Shown here one piece after another: positions 17,206 to 25,887 of a DNA stretch of 64,000 bases. A program made the position numbers and the translations under genes. Origin of the DNA: an uncultured Bacteroidales bacterium (lineage in GTDB: Bacteria; Bacteroidota; Bacteroidia; Bacteroidales; F082); the NCBI GenBank assembly GCA_905233685.1, contig CAJOEZ010000004.1, positions 1-64,000 of the forward strand. Reading direction: 5' to 3'. Each line of letters starts with the position of its first letter. Position 1 is the first letter of the stretch. The notes below the pieces were generated by a model, which saw only the letters and a program-made list of their open reading frames with translations, ran no database searches and had not been told where the DNA came from.

Positions 17206-19320
17206 TCAATAGAAAGTAGCTCTATTATCTTCAATCTTGGCGTTGTTCTTCAGCGCGTTGTAGATGGAGCCTCCCAACACTTTGTTGTTGAATTGGCTGG
17301 TCTTTTCGCGCAGAATGTCGCTGTAGTCCGAAGGCGTTTCAGGCTTCGTAAACTTCACATTCTTGATGATGAAAGCAGAAGAATTGCCCGCAACAGGACC
17401 CACTTGCTCGCCTTCCTTCATGCCGAGCATGGTGCCGATGATGTCAGACTCGACGCCGAAGTTGCTCAACACACGCGAATCGATGCTAATATCGGAAACC
17501 GAGGTGGACTCAGCACCCAGTTCATTGACCATTCTGCTCTCGTCGTTGCCACAGGCTTTCATCTTTTCGACGGCTACTTCGCCTTTCTTCTTATTGATAA
17601 TCTGGTACTTGGCTTGTTCAGCCACCACATTCAACGGAGCGTAGCCTTCGGGAACGATGCTGGTCAGCGCGGCCACAACAAACATGTTATCCATATCGAA
17701 GATGGAAGAGACGTCGCCTACCTTAGTGTCTTTATTAAAGGCCCAGCGCACGATTTCACGCGGGTTTTCGATGCCGGAAATCTGATAGGTCGAGGCGCTC
17801 ATGCGGGGCATAGAGCGCTTGGTAAGACCCTGCTCCTCGATGGCAATGTTAAACTGGTCGTAGTTCTTGTTCTCGGTGACAAACTTATTCGCTTCGGCAA
17901 AGGTGTTCTGATAGGTCTTGGTGCTGGAAGTGATCTCGTGCTTCAAGAAGGCCAAACGAGCCTTGGGTTGCGGAGCGGTCTTGTCAGTCACTTTGATGAC
18001 ATGGAAGCCGAAAGGAGTCTCAACCACGCCCATCGTGCCGACAGGATTGTTCATGACGAAATCATTGAACGGAGCAACCATGGTGCCATCGGTGAACCAA
18101 TCAAGGTCGCCGCCCTTTTCCTTCGAACTCGGGTCGGTGGAGAACTGTCCAGCCAATTCGGCAAACAAATCTTCATTCTTGGGGTTCTTCTTCAGCACGT
18201 TGAGCAGGCTGTCGGCCTTAGCTTGAGCTTGTTCCTTGGTGATGCTGTCGGTGCTTCTCATGGCACCCTCATAGCTGATGAGGATGTGACTGGCTCTCAG
18301 GGAGTCGGAACGCTCTTGCAGGTCGATGATGCGAACGAGGTTGAAAGCTTCTTGATCTTCATAAGGGCCAAACACAAAGCCCACGCCATTGCCGTTGTCG
18401 AAAACGGTTTTCTCAATCTGCTGCGGCACTTCCTTGCGACCCAGCCAAGTGCTGTCGTAGCGCTGGTCAGAGTTGGCATTGACAAAACTGATGGGGTTGT
18501 CGGAGCTGGCGAAGTCAGCCTTCAGGCTTTGCACGTTCTTCAGGGCTTCCTGCCTATCCTCTAACGACGGCTTAACTTCGAACAACACATATTCGATGTC
18601 GCGGCGCTCGTCGGTTTCATAGCGGTATTTGTTCTCCTCGTAGAAAGCCTTGTTGTCCTTATCGGTCACAGTGACGGTCGAGTCAGGGATGGTGGTGTAT
18701 CTCAAGGCGATGATATCGGCAGAAGCCTTTTCATTCTTGTTCTGGTAATACTTTTCGGCCAATTTGGCGGGCACGAAATAAGAAGCCTTCACCAAGTTGT
18801 TGAACTTGGTCTCTAAGACATTCTCCTTCAAAGCACGCTCAAAGTCCACCCACTGCACGCGGGCATCGGCGGGAAGATCGTTGAGGTTCTGGAGGTAATA
18901 CTCCATCATCTCGCGGTTGAAGCTACCGTCGGGGTTGCGGAAGCTCTGCACCACCCATTCGTGGGGCGTTTCGCCCATGAACTGGTCGTAAAGCTCGTCC
19001 GATGAGACATTGATTCCCACGGCATCATATTCCTTGTTCATGATGTGTTCCTTCACCATCCCGTCCAAGGTGCTGTTGTAGATGCTGTATGTCTCAGCCG
19101 AAGTGAGCGCACCTGAACCTCTCCTGTTGTTGAGGTTCTTTTCTTTCTGAACCTCAAAGTCCTGATACGGAATCTTTTCTCCGTCAACGACGGCGATGTT
19201 GTACTCGCGGTTCCGGCCTTGGCTCTGGAACAAGTCTTGCAAGACGAACGCTAACAATGCGAGGCCGATGATTGCGATGAGCAATCCGCTGTGCCTCCTG
19301 ATTTTTTCAATTGCTGCCAT
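17206..19320 (-). CDS. ppiD: PpiD/SurA-type peptidylprolyl isomerase
   Basis: A periplasmic folding factor with one N-terminal membrane anchor (SGLLIAIIGLALLAFVLQDLF, residues 12-32) and a SurA-like chaperone region to about 330. The parvulin domain lies at about 345-455 (SLRASHILISYEG, KEKGGDLDWFTDGTMVAPF, VETPFGFHVIKV). A second, degenerate parvulin-like part follows to the C-terminus. Its 704 aa match PpiD-class proteins of Bacteroidota. It lies 140 nt after gldE and has its own -7-like TAAATTTG at 19370-19377 (minus strand), so it may be transcribed both from the operon and alone. Its likely clients are outer-membrane proteins, which fits the neighbouring lptC and OMP genes. Confidence 0.85.
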   Translation of the reverse strand: MAAIEKIRRHSGLLIAIIGLALLAFVLQDLFQSQGRNREYNIAVVDGEKIPYQDFEVQKEKNLNNRRGSGALTSAETYSIYNSTLDGMVKEHIMNKEYDAVGINVSSDELYDQFMGETPHEWVVQSFRNPDGSFNREMMEYYLQNLNDLPADARVQWVDFERALKENVLETKFNNLVKASYFVPAKLAEKYYQNKNEKASADIIALRYTTIPDSTVTVTDKDNKAFYEENKYRYETDERRDIEYVLFEVKPSLEDRQEALKNVQSLKADFASSDNPISFVNANSDQRYDSTWLGRKEVPQQIEKTVFDNGNGVGFVFGPYEDQEAFNLVRIIDLQERSDSLRASHILISYEGAMRSTDSITKEQAQAKADSLLNVLKKNPKNEDLFAELAGQFSTDPSSKEKGGDLDWFTDGTMVAPFNDFVMNNPVGTMGVVETPFGFHVIKVTDKTAPQPKARLAFLKHEITSSTKTYQNTFAEANKFVTENKNYDQFNIAIEEQGLTKRSMPRMSASTYQISGIENPREIVRWAFNKDTKVGDVSSIFDMDNMFVVAALTSIVPEGYAPLNVVAEQAKYQIINKKKGEVAVEKMKACGNDESRMVNELGAESTSVSDISIDSRVLSNFGVESDIIGTMLGMKEGEQVGPVAGNSSAFIIKNVKFTKPETPSDYSDILREKTSQFNNKVLGGSIYNALKNNAKIEDNRATFY

Positions 19321-19460
19321 AATTTTTTTGCCTATTTTTTAATTATTAATACTTCAAATTTTGAGCCTGCAAATTTAGGAAACTTTTCGACGCAAAGGGA
19401 ACTTTGGCTGATTTTTATTTTCGAGCCGAGAAAACTTTTTCTCAAAGCATTAAAATTCAA

Positions 19461-20747
19461 TTAGTTGTCAATCAATTGCAGTTCCACTTCGTCCAATTTT
19501 ATGTCCGATGCCTTGAGGATTTTCACCTGATAGCGGCCCACTTTCAGCTCCTCACCCTGCTCTGGAATGCTCTCACAATAGTGCAAAATCATTCCAGCAA
19601 GGGTCTCATAGTCGTCGCTGACGGGCAGGTCGAGCTTGTAAGTCTCGTTCAGGTAATCGATTTCGAGGCGGGCCGAAAAAACGTATTTTCCATCTTCCAA
19701 CACCTTCTCAACCTCCTCCTCAACATCATATTCGTCGTCAATCTCGCCGAAAATCTCTTCCACAATGTCCTCCATCGTGACGATGCCCGCTGTGCCGCCA
19801 AACTCGTCGACCACAGCCGCCACGCCCTGATGTTTCTGAATCAAGTGCTTCAGAAGCCGATCGGCGGTATAAGTTTCGGGGAAGAAATCGATGGGGCGCA
19901 CCAGCTCGGCCACAGTCACCTCGCGGTGGCCTGCAATAGCTCGCACCACGTCGTTGAGGTGGACATAACCGACGATGTCGTCAATGCCCTCGCCCGTCAC
20001 GATAAGCTTGGAGTGCTTCGTCTCCTCAAACCGCGCTTTCACGGCGGCCAAGGAATCCGTCTGTTTCACCGACTCAATCTCGTTGCGCGGCCCCATGCAC
20101 TCGCGAAGCTTCACCGAACGGAACTCCATCACGTTCTGGAACAATTGTATCTCTTGTTGCATGTCTTCGTCGGCTTCTTCCTGGTCGGCATATTCGGAAA
20201 TGAAATCGCTGAAATCGACCATGCTGAACTTGTATTCCTCGCGGTCCACATTGAGCCGCAGCACATGGCGGATGATGAACTCGGAAATGCTCGTATAAAG
20301 CCAAATCAACGGATAAAGCAGGCAATAGCATAGGAAGGCGGGCAAGGCGAAAAAGGACAGAATGGCGTTGGGATTAATGCGAAACAGCGTTTTGGGCAAA
20401 AACTCGCCAACAAGCAGCACGAGCAGCGTGGCGAGAACGGTCTTTACTAATAAGACCATGAAGTCGTTGTTGAGCGACACGGCCTGCAGCCAGTGTGTGA
20501 CGGGCGCGTCTAAGATTTGCGACATGCTCATGCCATAGATGATAAGCGCGATGTTGTTGCCCAACAGCAATGAGGTGATGAAACGCGACTGGTTCTTGTA
20601 GAAAATGCTGATAAGCCGCGCCGAGAAGGTGTTCTTGGTCAGCTCCACCTCAAGCTGGAGACGGTTGATGCTGTTGAACGCGATTTCAAGGCCCGAACAT
20701 AGGGCCGAGAAAAACAAGGTAACCGCTACAATAATCCAATTGTCCAT
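19461..20747 (-). CDS. gldE: GldE-like CNNM/CBS-domain membrane protein
   Basis: An N-terminal DUF21 (CNNM) membrane region covers about residues 1-185 with four hydrophobic segments. Two CBS domains follow (about 205-330, including LIVTGEGIDDIVGYVHLNDVV and VVDEFGGTAGIVTMEDIVEEI), then a CorC/HlyC domain to the end. In gliding Bacteroidota GldE is needed with GldD, and the wider family includes Mg/Co efflux proteins, so either role is possible; no gldD is adjacent. The start lies 6 nt after the lptC stop, indicating cotranscription. Confidence 0.75.
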   Translation of the reverse strand: MDNWIIVAVTLFFSALCSGLEIAFNSINRLQLEVELTKNTFSARLISIFYKNQSRFITSLLLGNNIALIIYGMSMSQILDAPVTHWLQAVSLNNDFMVLLVKTVLATLLVLLVGEFLPKTLFRINPNAILSFFALPAFLCYCLLYPLIWLYTSISEFIIRHVLRLNVDREEYKFSMVDFSDFISEYADQEEADEDMQQEIQLFQNVMEFRSVKLRECMGPRNEIESVKQTDSLAAVKARFEETKHSKLIVTGEGIDDIVGYVHLNDVVRAIAGHREVTVAELVRPIDFFPETYTADRLLKHLIQKHQGVAAVVDEFGGTAGIVTMEDIVEEIFGEIDDEYDVEEEVEKVLEDGKYVFSARLEIDYLNETYKLDLPVSDDYETLAGMILHYCESIPEQGEELKVGRYQVKILKASDIKLDEVELQLIDN

Positions 20748-20753
20748 GACCGT

Positions 20754-21314
20754 CTAATCTTCGTCCACTTCAAGTAATGCGCTTCCCGAATACAGGGTGT
20801 ATTCCGAAAAGTCTTCCTTCGCCATGAGGCTATCGGCCTCAATTTGCTTGTCGGGCGTGACAATGCGCACGTGCGAGCGGGTGAAAAGCATCTTTTGTTC
20901 CTGATACCAATACAGCTTGTCCGAATACATGGTTTGGTCGTTGTCCATATTTTCCACCATCACGTCTCCTTCCGCTTCAAATAAATGGATTTTGCCGTGA
21001 CTCTTGCCGTAATAGGCTTGGAATTGGGTTACCAAACGATGCTGGTTGTCATACATATAGGCGACAAAGCCCAAAGGGAACTCCAGCACATCCTCGTCGC
21101 GGTCCATGCGCACCATCCTGGGGGTGCGAAGCTCCATCCTCACCACACCAGAATCGCTGCGATAAAAGACGACGCTGTCGGCGATGATACCCGAAAGCGT
21201 GTCGTCAGAACCAATCTGGTTGATGACGGAATAAGGGTTCTCACACGAAAACAACATCACAGCCATGAAAGCTGTGATGTTGAGTCGTGTCAGTATGGTC
21301 AAAAAGTGTTTCAA
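20754..21314 (-). CDS. lptC: LPS export protein LptC
   Basis: LptC links the LptBFG transporter in the inner membrane to the periplasmic bridge for lipopolysaccharide. This 186-aa protein has an N-terminal hydrophobic segment ending in a lipobox-like LFSC. The OstA-like beta-jellyroll repeats follow (DSVVFYRSDSGVVRMELRTPRM, EFPLGFVAYMYD, AEGDVMVENMDNDQTMYSDKLYWYQEQKMLFT). The lipobox is common in Bacteroidota LptC but absent in E. coli. Its ATG directly follows the upstream TPR gene's stop and gldE starts 6 nt downstream, so the three genes form one transcript. Confidence 0.88.
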   Translation of the reverse strand: MKHFLTILTRLNITAFMAVMLFSCENPYSVINQIGSDDTLSGIIADSVVFYRSDSGVVRMELRTPRMVRMDRDEDVLEFPLGFVAYMYDNQHRLVTQFQAYYGKSHGKIHLFEAEGDVMVENMDNDQTMYSDKLYWYQEQKMLFTRSHVRIVTPDKQIEADSLMAKEDFSEYTLYSGSALLEVDED

Positions 21315-22763
21315 TTACTTCTTGGCTCTAACGGTGGTCGTTTCGCCGATCCATCCTCCCACGTAGAAAGACTGGCCTTCGCTGTAGTCGTTGAAGAAGA
21401 TGGTCTCCATCGACGGGAAGTTGGCGTTGTAGGCGCGGAGCAGGCCGTTAGCTTTTTCGCCGCATGAGGGGTCAACTTGCTTGGCCTTCATGCACTTGTC
21501 GGCGGCGGCCCAGAACACGGCCTTGCTCTCGACTTCGCCGCTGAACTGCTTGGAGCTTCCAGCGTAGAGCATGGCGATAAGGAGGTAAGGCTCGCCGTTG
21601 GTCGGGTCGATTTGTGCAGCTCTCCTGTAGATGTCGCGGGCCTTCGAGAGGCTGCCCATGTTCTCGTAGCACATGCCCAGGTTACGATAGGCGCGGTATC
21701 TGCGGTCGTTGTTCTCGGTCTTGGTGGCCTGGTCGAAGAACGTGGCAGCGTCGCTCCATTTCTTGTCCTTAAAGAACTTGATACCCAAGCTGTAGGAAGA
21801 CTCCGGGCTGGGCTCCAGTTCGTTCAGCTTCACGGCAGCGTCCAAGAAGAGCTTGGAGTCGGTGCATTCCTTCTTATCAAGGATGGTGGTGATACGCTTC
21901 AGCAGCACCACATCGTCGGGCGTTTCGGCCATCTTTGCGCTGAACACCTTGATCAGGTCTTCGCAAGAGGCGAAGGGCTGGAAGAGGTTATCGATGTTGC
22001 TCTTCACTACCTTATTATTGACGATTGATTTCTCGTTCTTTTCAATCTGCTTGTCGAAACCGGCGGCGCCTTCGGGATCCTCTCCTGCTAAGGCCTCGGC
22101 CTTGGCTTCTTCAAGTTGCATCACATTCTCGGCCAGCACCTTGATGTTGTCGTCGAGCACTTCAGAAAGCTCCTGATACACATTGATAACCGTCATCTTT
22201 TCGGCCTTGCCATTGTTCACCATGTCGATGGTGGACTTGAAATAGGCGTCGAGAATGGCACCCTGCAGCTGTGAGGGGTCAAGGGCGACGGCTTCCTTTA
22301 GCACGTTGTAGACCTCTTCGTAACGTCCCGGGTTGTAGGTGTATATCAAAAGACCCTTTCTACCCTTGATGCTTGCCACCTGCGAGGTGTGCGTCTTCGG
22401 ATCGTTCGGGAAATACTGGGCACGCGTGTCCATCAACATGCTGAGCGTGTCGATATAGGCATCCTTTTGGGCCGGGTTGGTGCGGATGAAGTAGTCCATA
22501 ATCTTCTCGCCTCTCGTGTAGACCAATTGGCTGGCACGCGGGCAGTTGAGGAATACCTCTCTCCACGCATTGACCATTTCCACGCTGATAGCTTCGGGGG
22601 CAAACTTAGCTGCTTCCCACTGTTTGTAAGCCTCGCTGTAGATGGACATGTTGGTCACACAGGCCACGCTATCGAGGCCATACTTCGAATCCTTGTTTTG
22701 TGCGTTTACACTCATTGCCATTCCAATCATGACGGCAATCAACACAAATCTGTTAGTTTTCAT
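21315..22763 (-). CDS. Secreted tetratricopeptide-repeat protein
   Basis: A signal peptide (MKTNRFVLIAVMIGMAMSVNAQ) is followed by about 460 residues of helical repeats. The clearest TPR motifs are in the C-terminal half (SPESSYSLGIKFFKDKKWSDAATFFDQATK, RYRAYRNLGMCYENMGSLSKARDIYRRAAQIDPTNGEPYLLIAML). It is probably a periplasmic scaffold. In Bacteroidota, an OMP, a TPR protein, LptC, a GldE/HlyC protein and a PpiD-like isomerase often occur in this order, so a role in outer-membrane assembly is plausible but unproven. Confidence 0.8.
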   Translation of the reverse strand: MKTNRFVLIAVMIGMAMSVNAQNKDSKYGLDSVACVTNMSIYSEAYKQWEAAKFAPEAISVEMVNAWREVFLNCPRASQLVYTRGEKIMDYFIRTNPAQKDAYIDTLSMLMDTRAQYFPNDPKTHTSQVASIKGRKGLLIYTYNPGRYEEVYNVLKEAVALDPSQLQGAILDAYFKSTIDMVNNGKAEKMTVINVYQELSEVLDDNIKVLAENVMQLEEAKAEALAGEDPEGAAGFDKQIEKNEKSIVNNKVVKSNIDNLFQPFASCEDLIKVFSAKMAETPDDVVLLKRITTILDKKECTDSKLFLDAAVKLNELEPSPESSYSLGIKFFKDKKWSDAATFFDQATKTENNDRRYRAYRNLGMCYENMGSLSKARDIYRRAAQIDPTNGEPYLLIAMLYAGSSKQFSGEVESKAVFWAAADKCMKAKQVDPSCGEKANGLLRAYNANFPSMETIFFNDYSEGQSFYVGGWIGETTTVRAKK

Positions 22764-22843
22764 TTCTTATCTCTTTTTTAAGGGTTAAACTTGCTTTCTC
22801 ATTCTTCAAATATCGTTCCAAAATTAATTCTGGCCGAAAAACT

Positions 22844-24133
22844 TTACTTGTACTTACGCTTGATGAACCAACGCTCGAACACCGAGACACTTACGTCAAA
22901 CTTCAGATAGTTCTCCTGAATCAAGCCATCCATCTTCGTGCCGAAACGACCCACTTCAAGAGCCAAGTTGATTTTCGACAAGGTTCGCGGCAAAGGTAGA
23001 GACGCACCCACCGAAACGCCCATCTTGCCCAAGTCATGGCCTCTGAGAGTGATATAGGAACTCTCGTAAAATCCGCCCACGCGGTAGGTAATCCGTCTGA
23101 AATAGTTGGAAATGGACGTGTGGGTGGGAATGTATTCAAAGCCCGCCGTTATCCGCCACGAGTCGCTCAAGCTGTCGTTGATGCCGTCGCGGGCAAAGCG
23201 CGACCACTGCGTCCAGTCGAAATCGACGCCCAGGCACCACCTGTTGTTCTTCTGCAAAGTAAATCCTGCCCCAAATCCTTGCGGCATACTCAGCTTCGAT
23301 TTGTCATTGACCTCATAAAACGCGGTGTCAATCAAATACTCAATATCGTCATAACTGTCAGCCGCAATGGTGCGGATATAGGTAGTCTTTTTGCCTCGCA
23401 GCCCGATTGGCTGGTCGTAGGTGATGCCGACACTGAGATTATAGTCGTTTCCCAATTCGGTGCAATACATCAAACCATAATCGAACTTGAAGGACGAAAC
23501 CATCAAGTCTTCGCTTCTGCGCGAACCGATTATATAGATTGAATCAGGGAAATAAAGTGTCGTCTGCATCTTGGAGTCGCCATACACATACTTGGCATTG
23601 GCGCCCAACGAAAAATGCTTGCCAATCTTGAAAGCCGTTCCAATCACCGCTTGGTTCAAGCCGCCCGTGCCGTTGAAGGCGGTGGTATAGTTGCCCACAT
23701 CTGGGTCGTTCGAATCGACTAACATGGTATAGCCCATAGTGCTATAAGGCTGAACGCCTAACGCCATTTTCCACCAATCCGTCAGACCAAAAGCCATGTA
23801 AAGATGGTCGAACGAAGCGTTGGCCGCCTGTTCCGCATGGGTGGAGGTGCTGAAATTGGAGGTTTTGCAATAAAATCCGGCATCAAACAGAAAGGCCAAC
23901 GAGTCAATCCTGGCGTAAGAAGCTGGATTAGCCGAATTAATCAGGCCGGGACCATACATGCCATTTTCTAATCCGCCCATACCTTTTAGCCTGACATTCA
24001 TCGACTTGTTAGCCAACTGGCCAACACCAAACATAGAATACGGTGATTCCACATCGGCTTGGGCGTATGCTCCTATGCCAACCATGGCCGCCACTACGGC
24101 CAAAACAAGTCTTTTCAGTGTACAGATGCGCAT
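22844..24133 (-). CDS. Outer-membrane beta-barrel protein of the lptC cluster
   Basis: The signal peptide (MRICTLKRLVLAVVAAMVGIGAYAQ) is followed by a start typical of FadL-like/PorV-like barrels: DVESPYSMFGVGQL, then GMGGLENGMYGPGLINSANPASYA. Alternating strands run to the end (EVGRFGTKMDGLIQENYLKFDVSVSVFERWFIKRKYK). FadL-type proteins carry hydrophobic compounds across the outer membrane; this subgroup has no assigned substrate that I know of. It is the first gene of the minus-strand cluster and has a good promoter 20 nt upstream. Confidence 0.75.
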   Translation of the reverse strand: MRICTLKRLVLAVVAAMVGIGAYAQADVESPYSMFGVGQLANKSMNVRLKGMGGLENGMYGPGLINSANPASYARIDSLAFLFDAGFYCKTSNFSTSTHAEQAANASFDHLYMAFGLTDWWKMALGVQPYSTMGYTMLVDSNDPDVGNYTTAFNGTGGLNQAVIGTAFKIGKHFSLGANAKYVYGDSKMQTTLYFPDSIYIIGSRRSEDLMVSSFKFDYGLMYCTELGNDYNLSVGITYDQPIGLRGKKTTYIRTIAADSYDDIEYLIDTAFYEVNDKSKLSMPQGFGAGFTLQKNNRWCLGVDFDWTQWSRFARDGINDSLSDSWRITAGFEYIPTHTSISNYFRRITYRVGGFYESSYITLRGHDLGKMGVSVGASLPLPRTLSKINLALEVGRFGTKMDGLIQENYLKFDVSVSVFERWFIKRKYK

Positions 24134-24152
24134 AAGTGTCTGTTTGAGGCTG

Positions 24153-24184
24153 CAAATATCCGATTTTTTAACTCCACGAACAAA
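24153..24184 (-). promoter_or_regulatory. Promoter of the OMP-TPR-lptC-gldE cluster
   Basis: On the minus strand a -33 TTTG (24184-24181) and a -7 GATATTTG (24160-24153, one mismatch to TAnnTTTG) are separated by 20 nt. The start codon follows about 20 nt downstream. Confidence 0.6.
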
Positions 24185-24284
24185 TTTTTATTGCACTCTT
24201 TGTAAGAGAAATCCATTATATACTTGATTTACAACGAAAAACATTTTTCAAAACAAAAAAATTGTTCTTTTTCTGCATTTTTTT

Positions 24285-24315
24285 CTTGCCAATACAAAAA
24301 AAAGCAGTACTTTTG
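24285..24315 (+). promoter_or_regulatory. Promoter of tRNA-Phe
   Basis: The -7 TACTTTTG (24308-24315) has CTTG 19 nt upstream (24285-24288). The tRNA begins 15 nt after the box. Confidence 0.6.
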
Positions 24316-24330
24316 CAGGCGCAAAACGGA

Positions 24331-24403
<73 letters not shown>

Positions 24404-24408
24404 CCCCT

Positions 24409-24433
24409 GTAGAGACGCAAAGCATTGCGTCTC
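24409..24433. repeat. REP family B palindrome after tRNA-Phe
   Basis: The hairpin gagacgcaaagc / attgcgtctc is followed by a T-run, so it may also end the tRNA transcript. A second copy lies at 24456-24480. Confidence 0.7.
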
Positions 24434-24455
24434 TTTTTTGTTGTGTATACCACTT

Positions 24456-24480
24456 GTATGGATGCAAAGCATTGCGTCTC
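24456..24480. repeat. Second REP family B palindrome
   Basis: gatgcaaagcattgcgtctc repeats the core of the copy at 24409 in the same orientation. The 22 nt between the two copies are unrelated. Confidence 0.65.
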
Positions 24481-24488
24481 TCCAGACA

Positions 24489-24523
24489 TAAAAAAAGCGC
24501 CTCCGTAAGGAAGCGCTTTTTCG
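24489..24523 (-). terminator. Terminator after the fimbrillin-like lipoprotein gene
   Basis: The stem aaagcgcctcc / ggaagcgcttt (one mismatch) with loop gtaa has A- and T-runs on either side, about 45 nt past the stop on the minus strand. Confidence 0.7.
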
Positions 24524-24565
24524 TTTTGGTGTGTCCTTGTTTCCACACCTTTTCAGACGTGATGT

Positions 24566-25549
24566 TTAGTCAACATTCATGGCGGGGAACACTCTGAAGG
24601 TGTTCGGCTTGATGGTGTTGTCCTTGTTCACGACGATGCTCTTCGTGCTGTTGTCGCTGAAGGTGATGTCGATGTCGAAACCACCGTTCAGAGCCAGCGG
24701 GCGAAGCACCATGTAGAACTGCTTGGCATCGTTGCGAGTAGTGCCGAGTTGGACACCGTTACCGCAGTCGATGGTCATGGTCTGGCTGTCAACATCAACG
24801 CTGTAGCCAACTTGCTCCATGTATTCAGCAATAAGCTCCTCGTTGCCAGGAACACCATAGTTGCGGAAGAGTTGCATCATGTAGCCAGGATCCACTTCGT
24901 GAATCTTCAGGGTCACATCGCCAGAGAGGTATCTCTCGTGGTCGGTCACGGCGATGCTCTTCACGGTCTTGCCAGAGGGGCTGAAGAACTTGAGGGAGAG
25001 GACACCGCAGATGTTACGGAAAGCAAACACGTTGACGGCTTCGAGTTCATTGTCAATCTTAGCGGCCATGTAAAGGGCGTTGTGGGCAATGACGGGAGCA
25101 CCAGCAACTTCGCGATACTCTTGCGTGGCGTCAATCGGGAACGTGGCACGGTTTCCATTGCTCATTTGCGTGGTGCCAACATTGTCACCAGGATAGAAAG
25201 CATACTTGCCAAGGGCAAACAGTTCGTCGCTGACGGTCTCTTGACCAGCAGGAACGAGTTCGGGTTGGTAGCTGGTAGCAGCCACTTCATACATGGCATA
25301 CTCAGAACCATCACCGCTTTCATTTTCAATGTTGAAGAGCATGGCTTTGTCGCCTTGTTCGAACATCACTTTTGCAGTGGCATCAATGTAAGCTCTGCCG
25401 GGCTCATCGTAGTTGGCCAGCTCAGTTTCGAATTGACCGTCGTAGGAATAACCACGGTAAACCATGGCGTTAGTCGGTTGTTTCTTGCACGAAGTGGCTA
25501 ACAAGGCAACCACTCCAATCAGGCATACGCCTCTCAGTAATTTTTTCAT
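24566..25549 (-). CDS. Fimbrillin-like lipoprotein
   Basis: A 327-aa lipoprotein (MKKLLRGVCLIGVVALLATSC). After about 130 residues come strands resembling fimbrillin-type proteins of Bacteroidales: FRNICGVLSLKFFSPSGKTVKSIAVTD, and near the end FYMVLRPLALNGGFDIDITFSD. Fimbrillins are exported as lipoproteins and polymerise or act as tip or anchor subunits, but no partner fimbrial genes lie beside it. The family call rests on pattern similarity only. It is monocistronic with a good promoter and a long leader of about 150 nt. Confidence 0.5.
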   Translation of the reverse strand: MKKLLRGVCLIGVVALLATSCKKQPTNAMVYRGYSYDGQFETELANYDEPGRAYIDATAKVMFEQGDKAMLFNIENESGDGSEYAMYEVAATSYQPELVPAGQETVSDELFALGKYAFYPGDNVGTTQMSNGNRATFPIDATQEYREVAGAPVIAHNALYMAAKIDNELEAVNVFAFRNICGVLSLKFFSPSGKTVKSIAVTDHERYLSGDVTLKIHEVDPGYMMQLFRNYGVPGNEELIAEYMEQVGYSVDVDSQTMTIDCGNGVQLGTTRNDAKQFYMVLRPLALNGGFDIDITFSDNSTKSIVVNKDNTIKPNTFRVFPAMNVD

Positions 25550-25887
25550 CTTTTTGAAAGTTTAGATTAGTTGATTTTAATGATTTGATTATTAATTGAT
25601 TGGTCTTTTCTTACCAGTTTTAATTTTGCTATCTTCTTTATTTTCAGCGTTTTAAATCTCTATTTTTCTTCTTTATGGGATATTTTTCCCATGTTTGACG
25701 CTGCAAAAATAGGAAAAAAAAACAACCTGCAACAAAAAAAGCGGTTTTTATTGGAAAATTTTTGTCGGAAGAGCATTTTTTTCATCCCAAAAAACTACAC
25801 CTATTAATATAATAGCGCTACTGAAAATCATTCCACAGCTTCTCGTTTGTCTGCTTTTTCGTACTTTTGCGCGAAATTTTGAACGAC
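25550..25887. other. Divergent AT-rich region, lipoprotein gene / lnt
   Basis: The region holds the minus-strand promoter at 25704-25736 and the long lipoprotein leader. A plus-strand -7-like TACTTTTG at 25862-25869 lies about 18 nt ahead of the lnt ATG. I see no conserved riboswitch fold or small gene in the remainder. Confidence 0.5.
25704..25736 (-). promoter_or_regulatory. Promoter of the fimbrillin-like lipoprotein gene
   Basis: On the minus strand a TTTG (25736-25733) and a TATTTTTG (25711-25704) are spaced by 21 nt. This places transcription start about 150 nt upstream of the ATG. Confidence 0.6.

Noticed and set aside
17293..18564. Long plus-strand frame opposite the ppiD-like gene
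   Set aside because: No recognisable domain or start; shadow of the minus-strand gene.
25550..25887. Riboswitch in the long leader of the lipoprotein gene
   Set aside because: No conserved aptamer core could be recognised; the leader is simply AT-rich.
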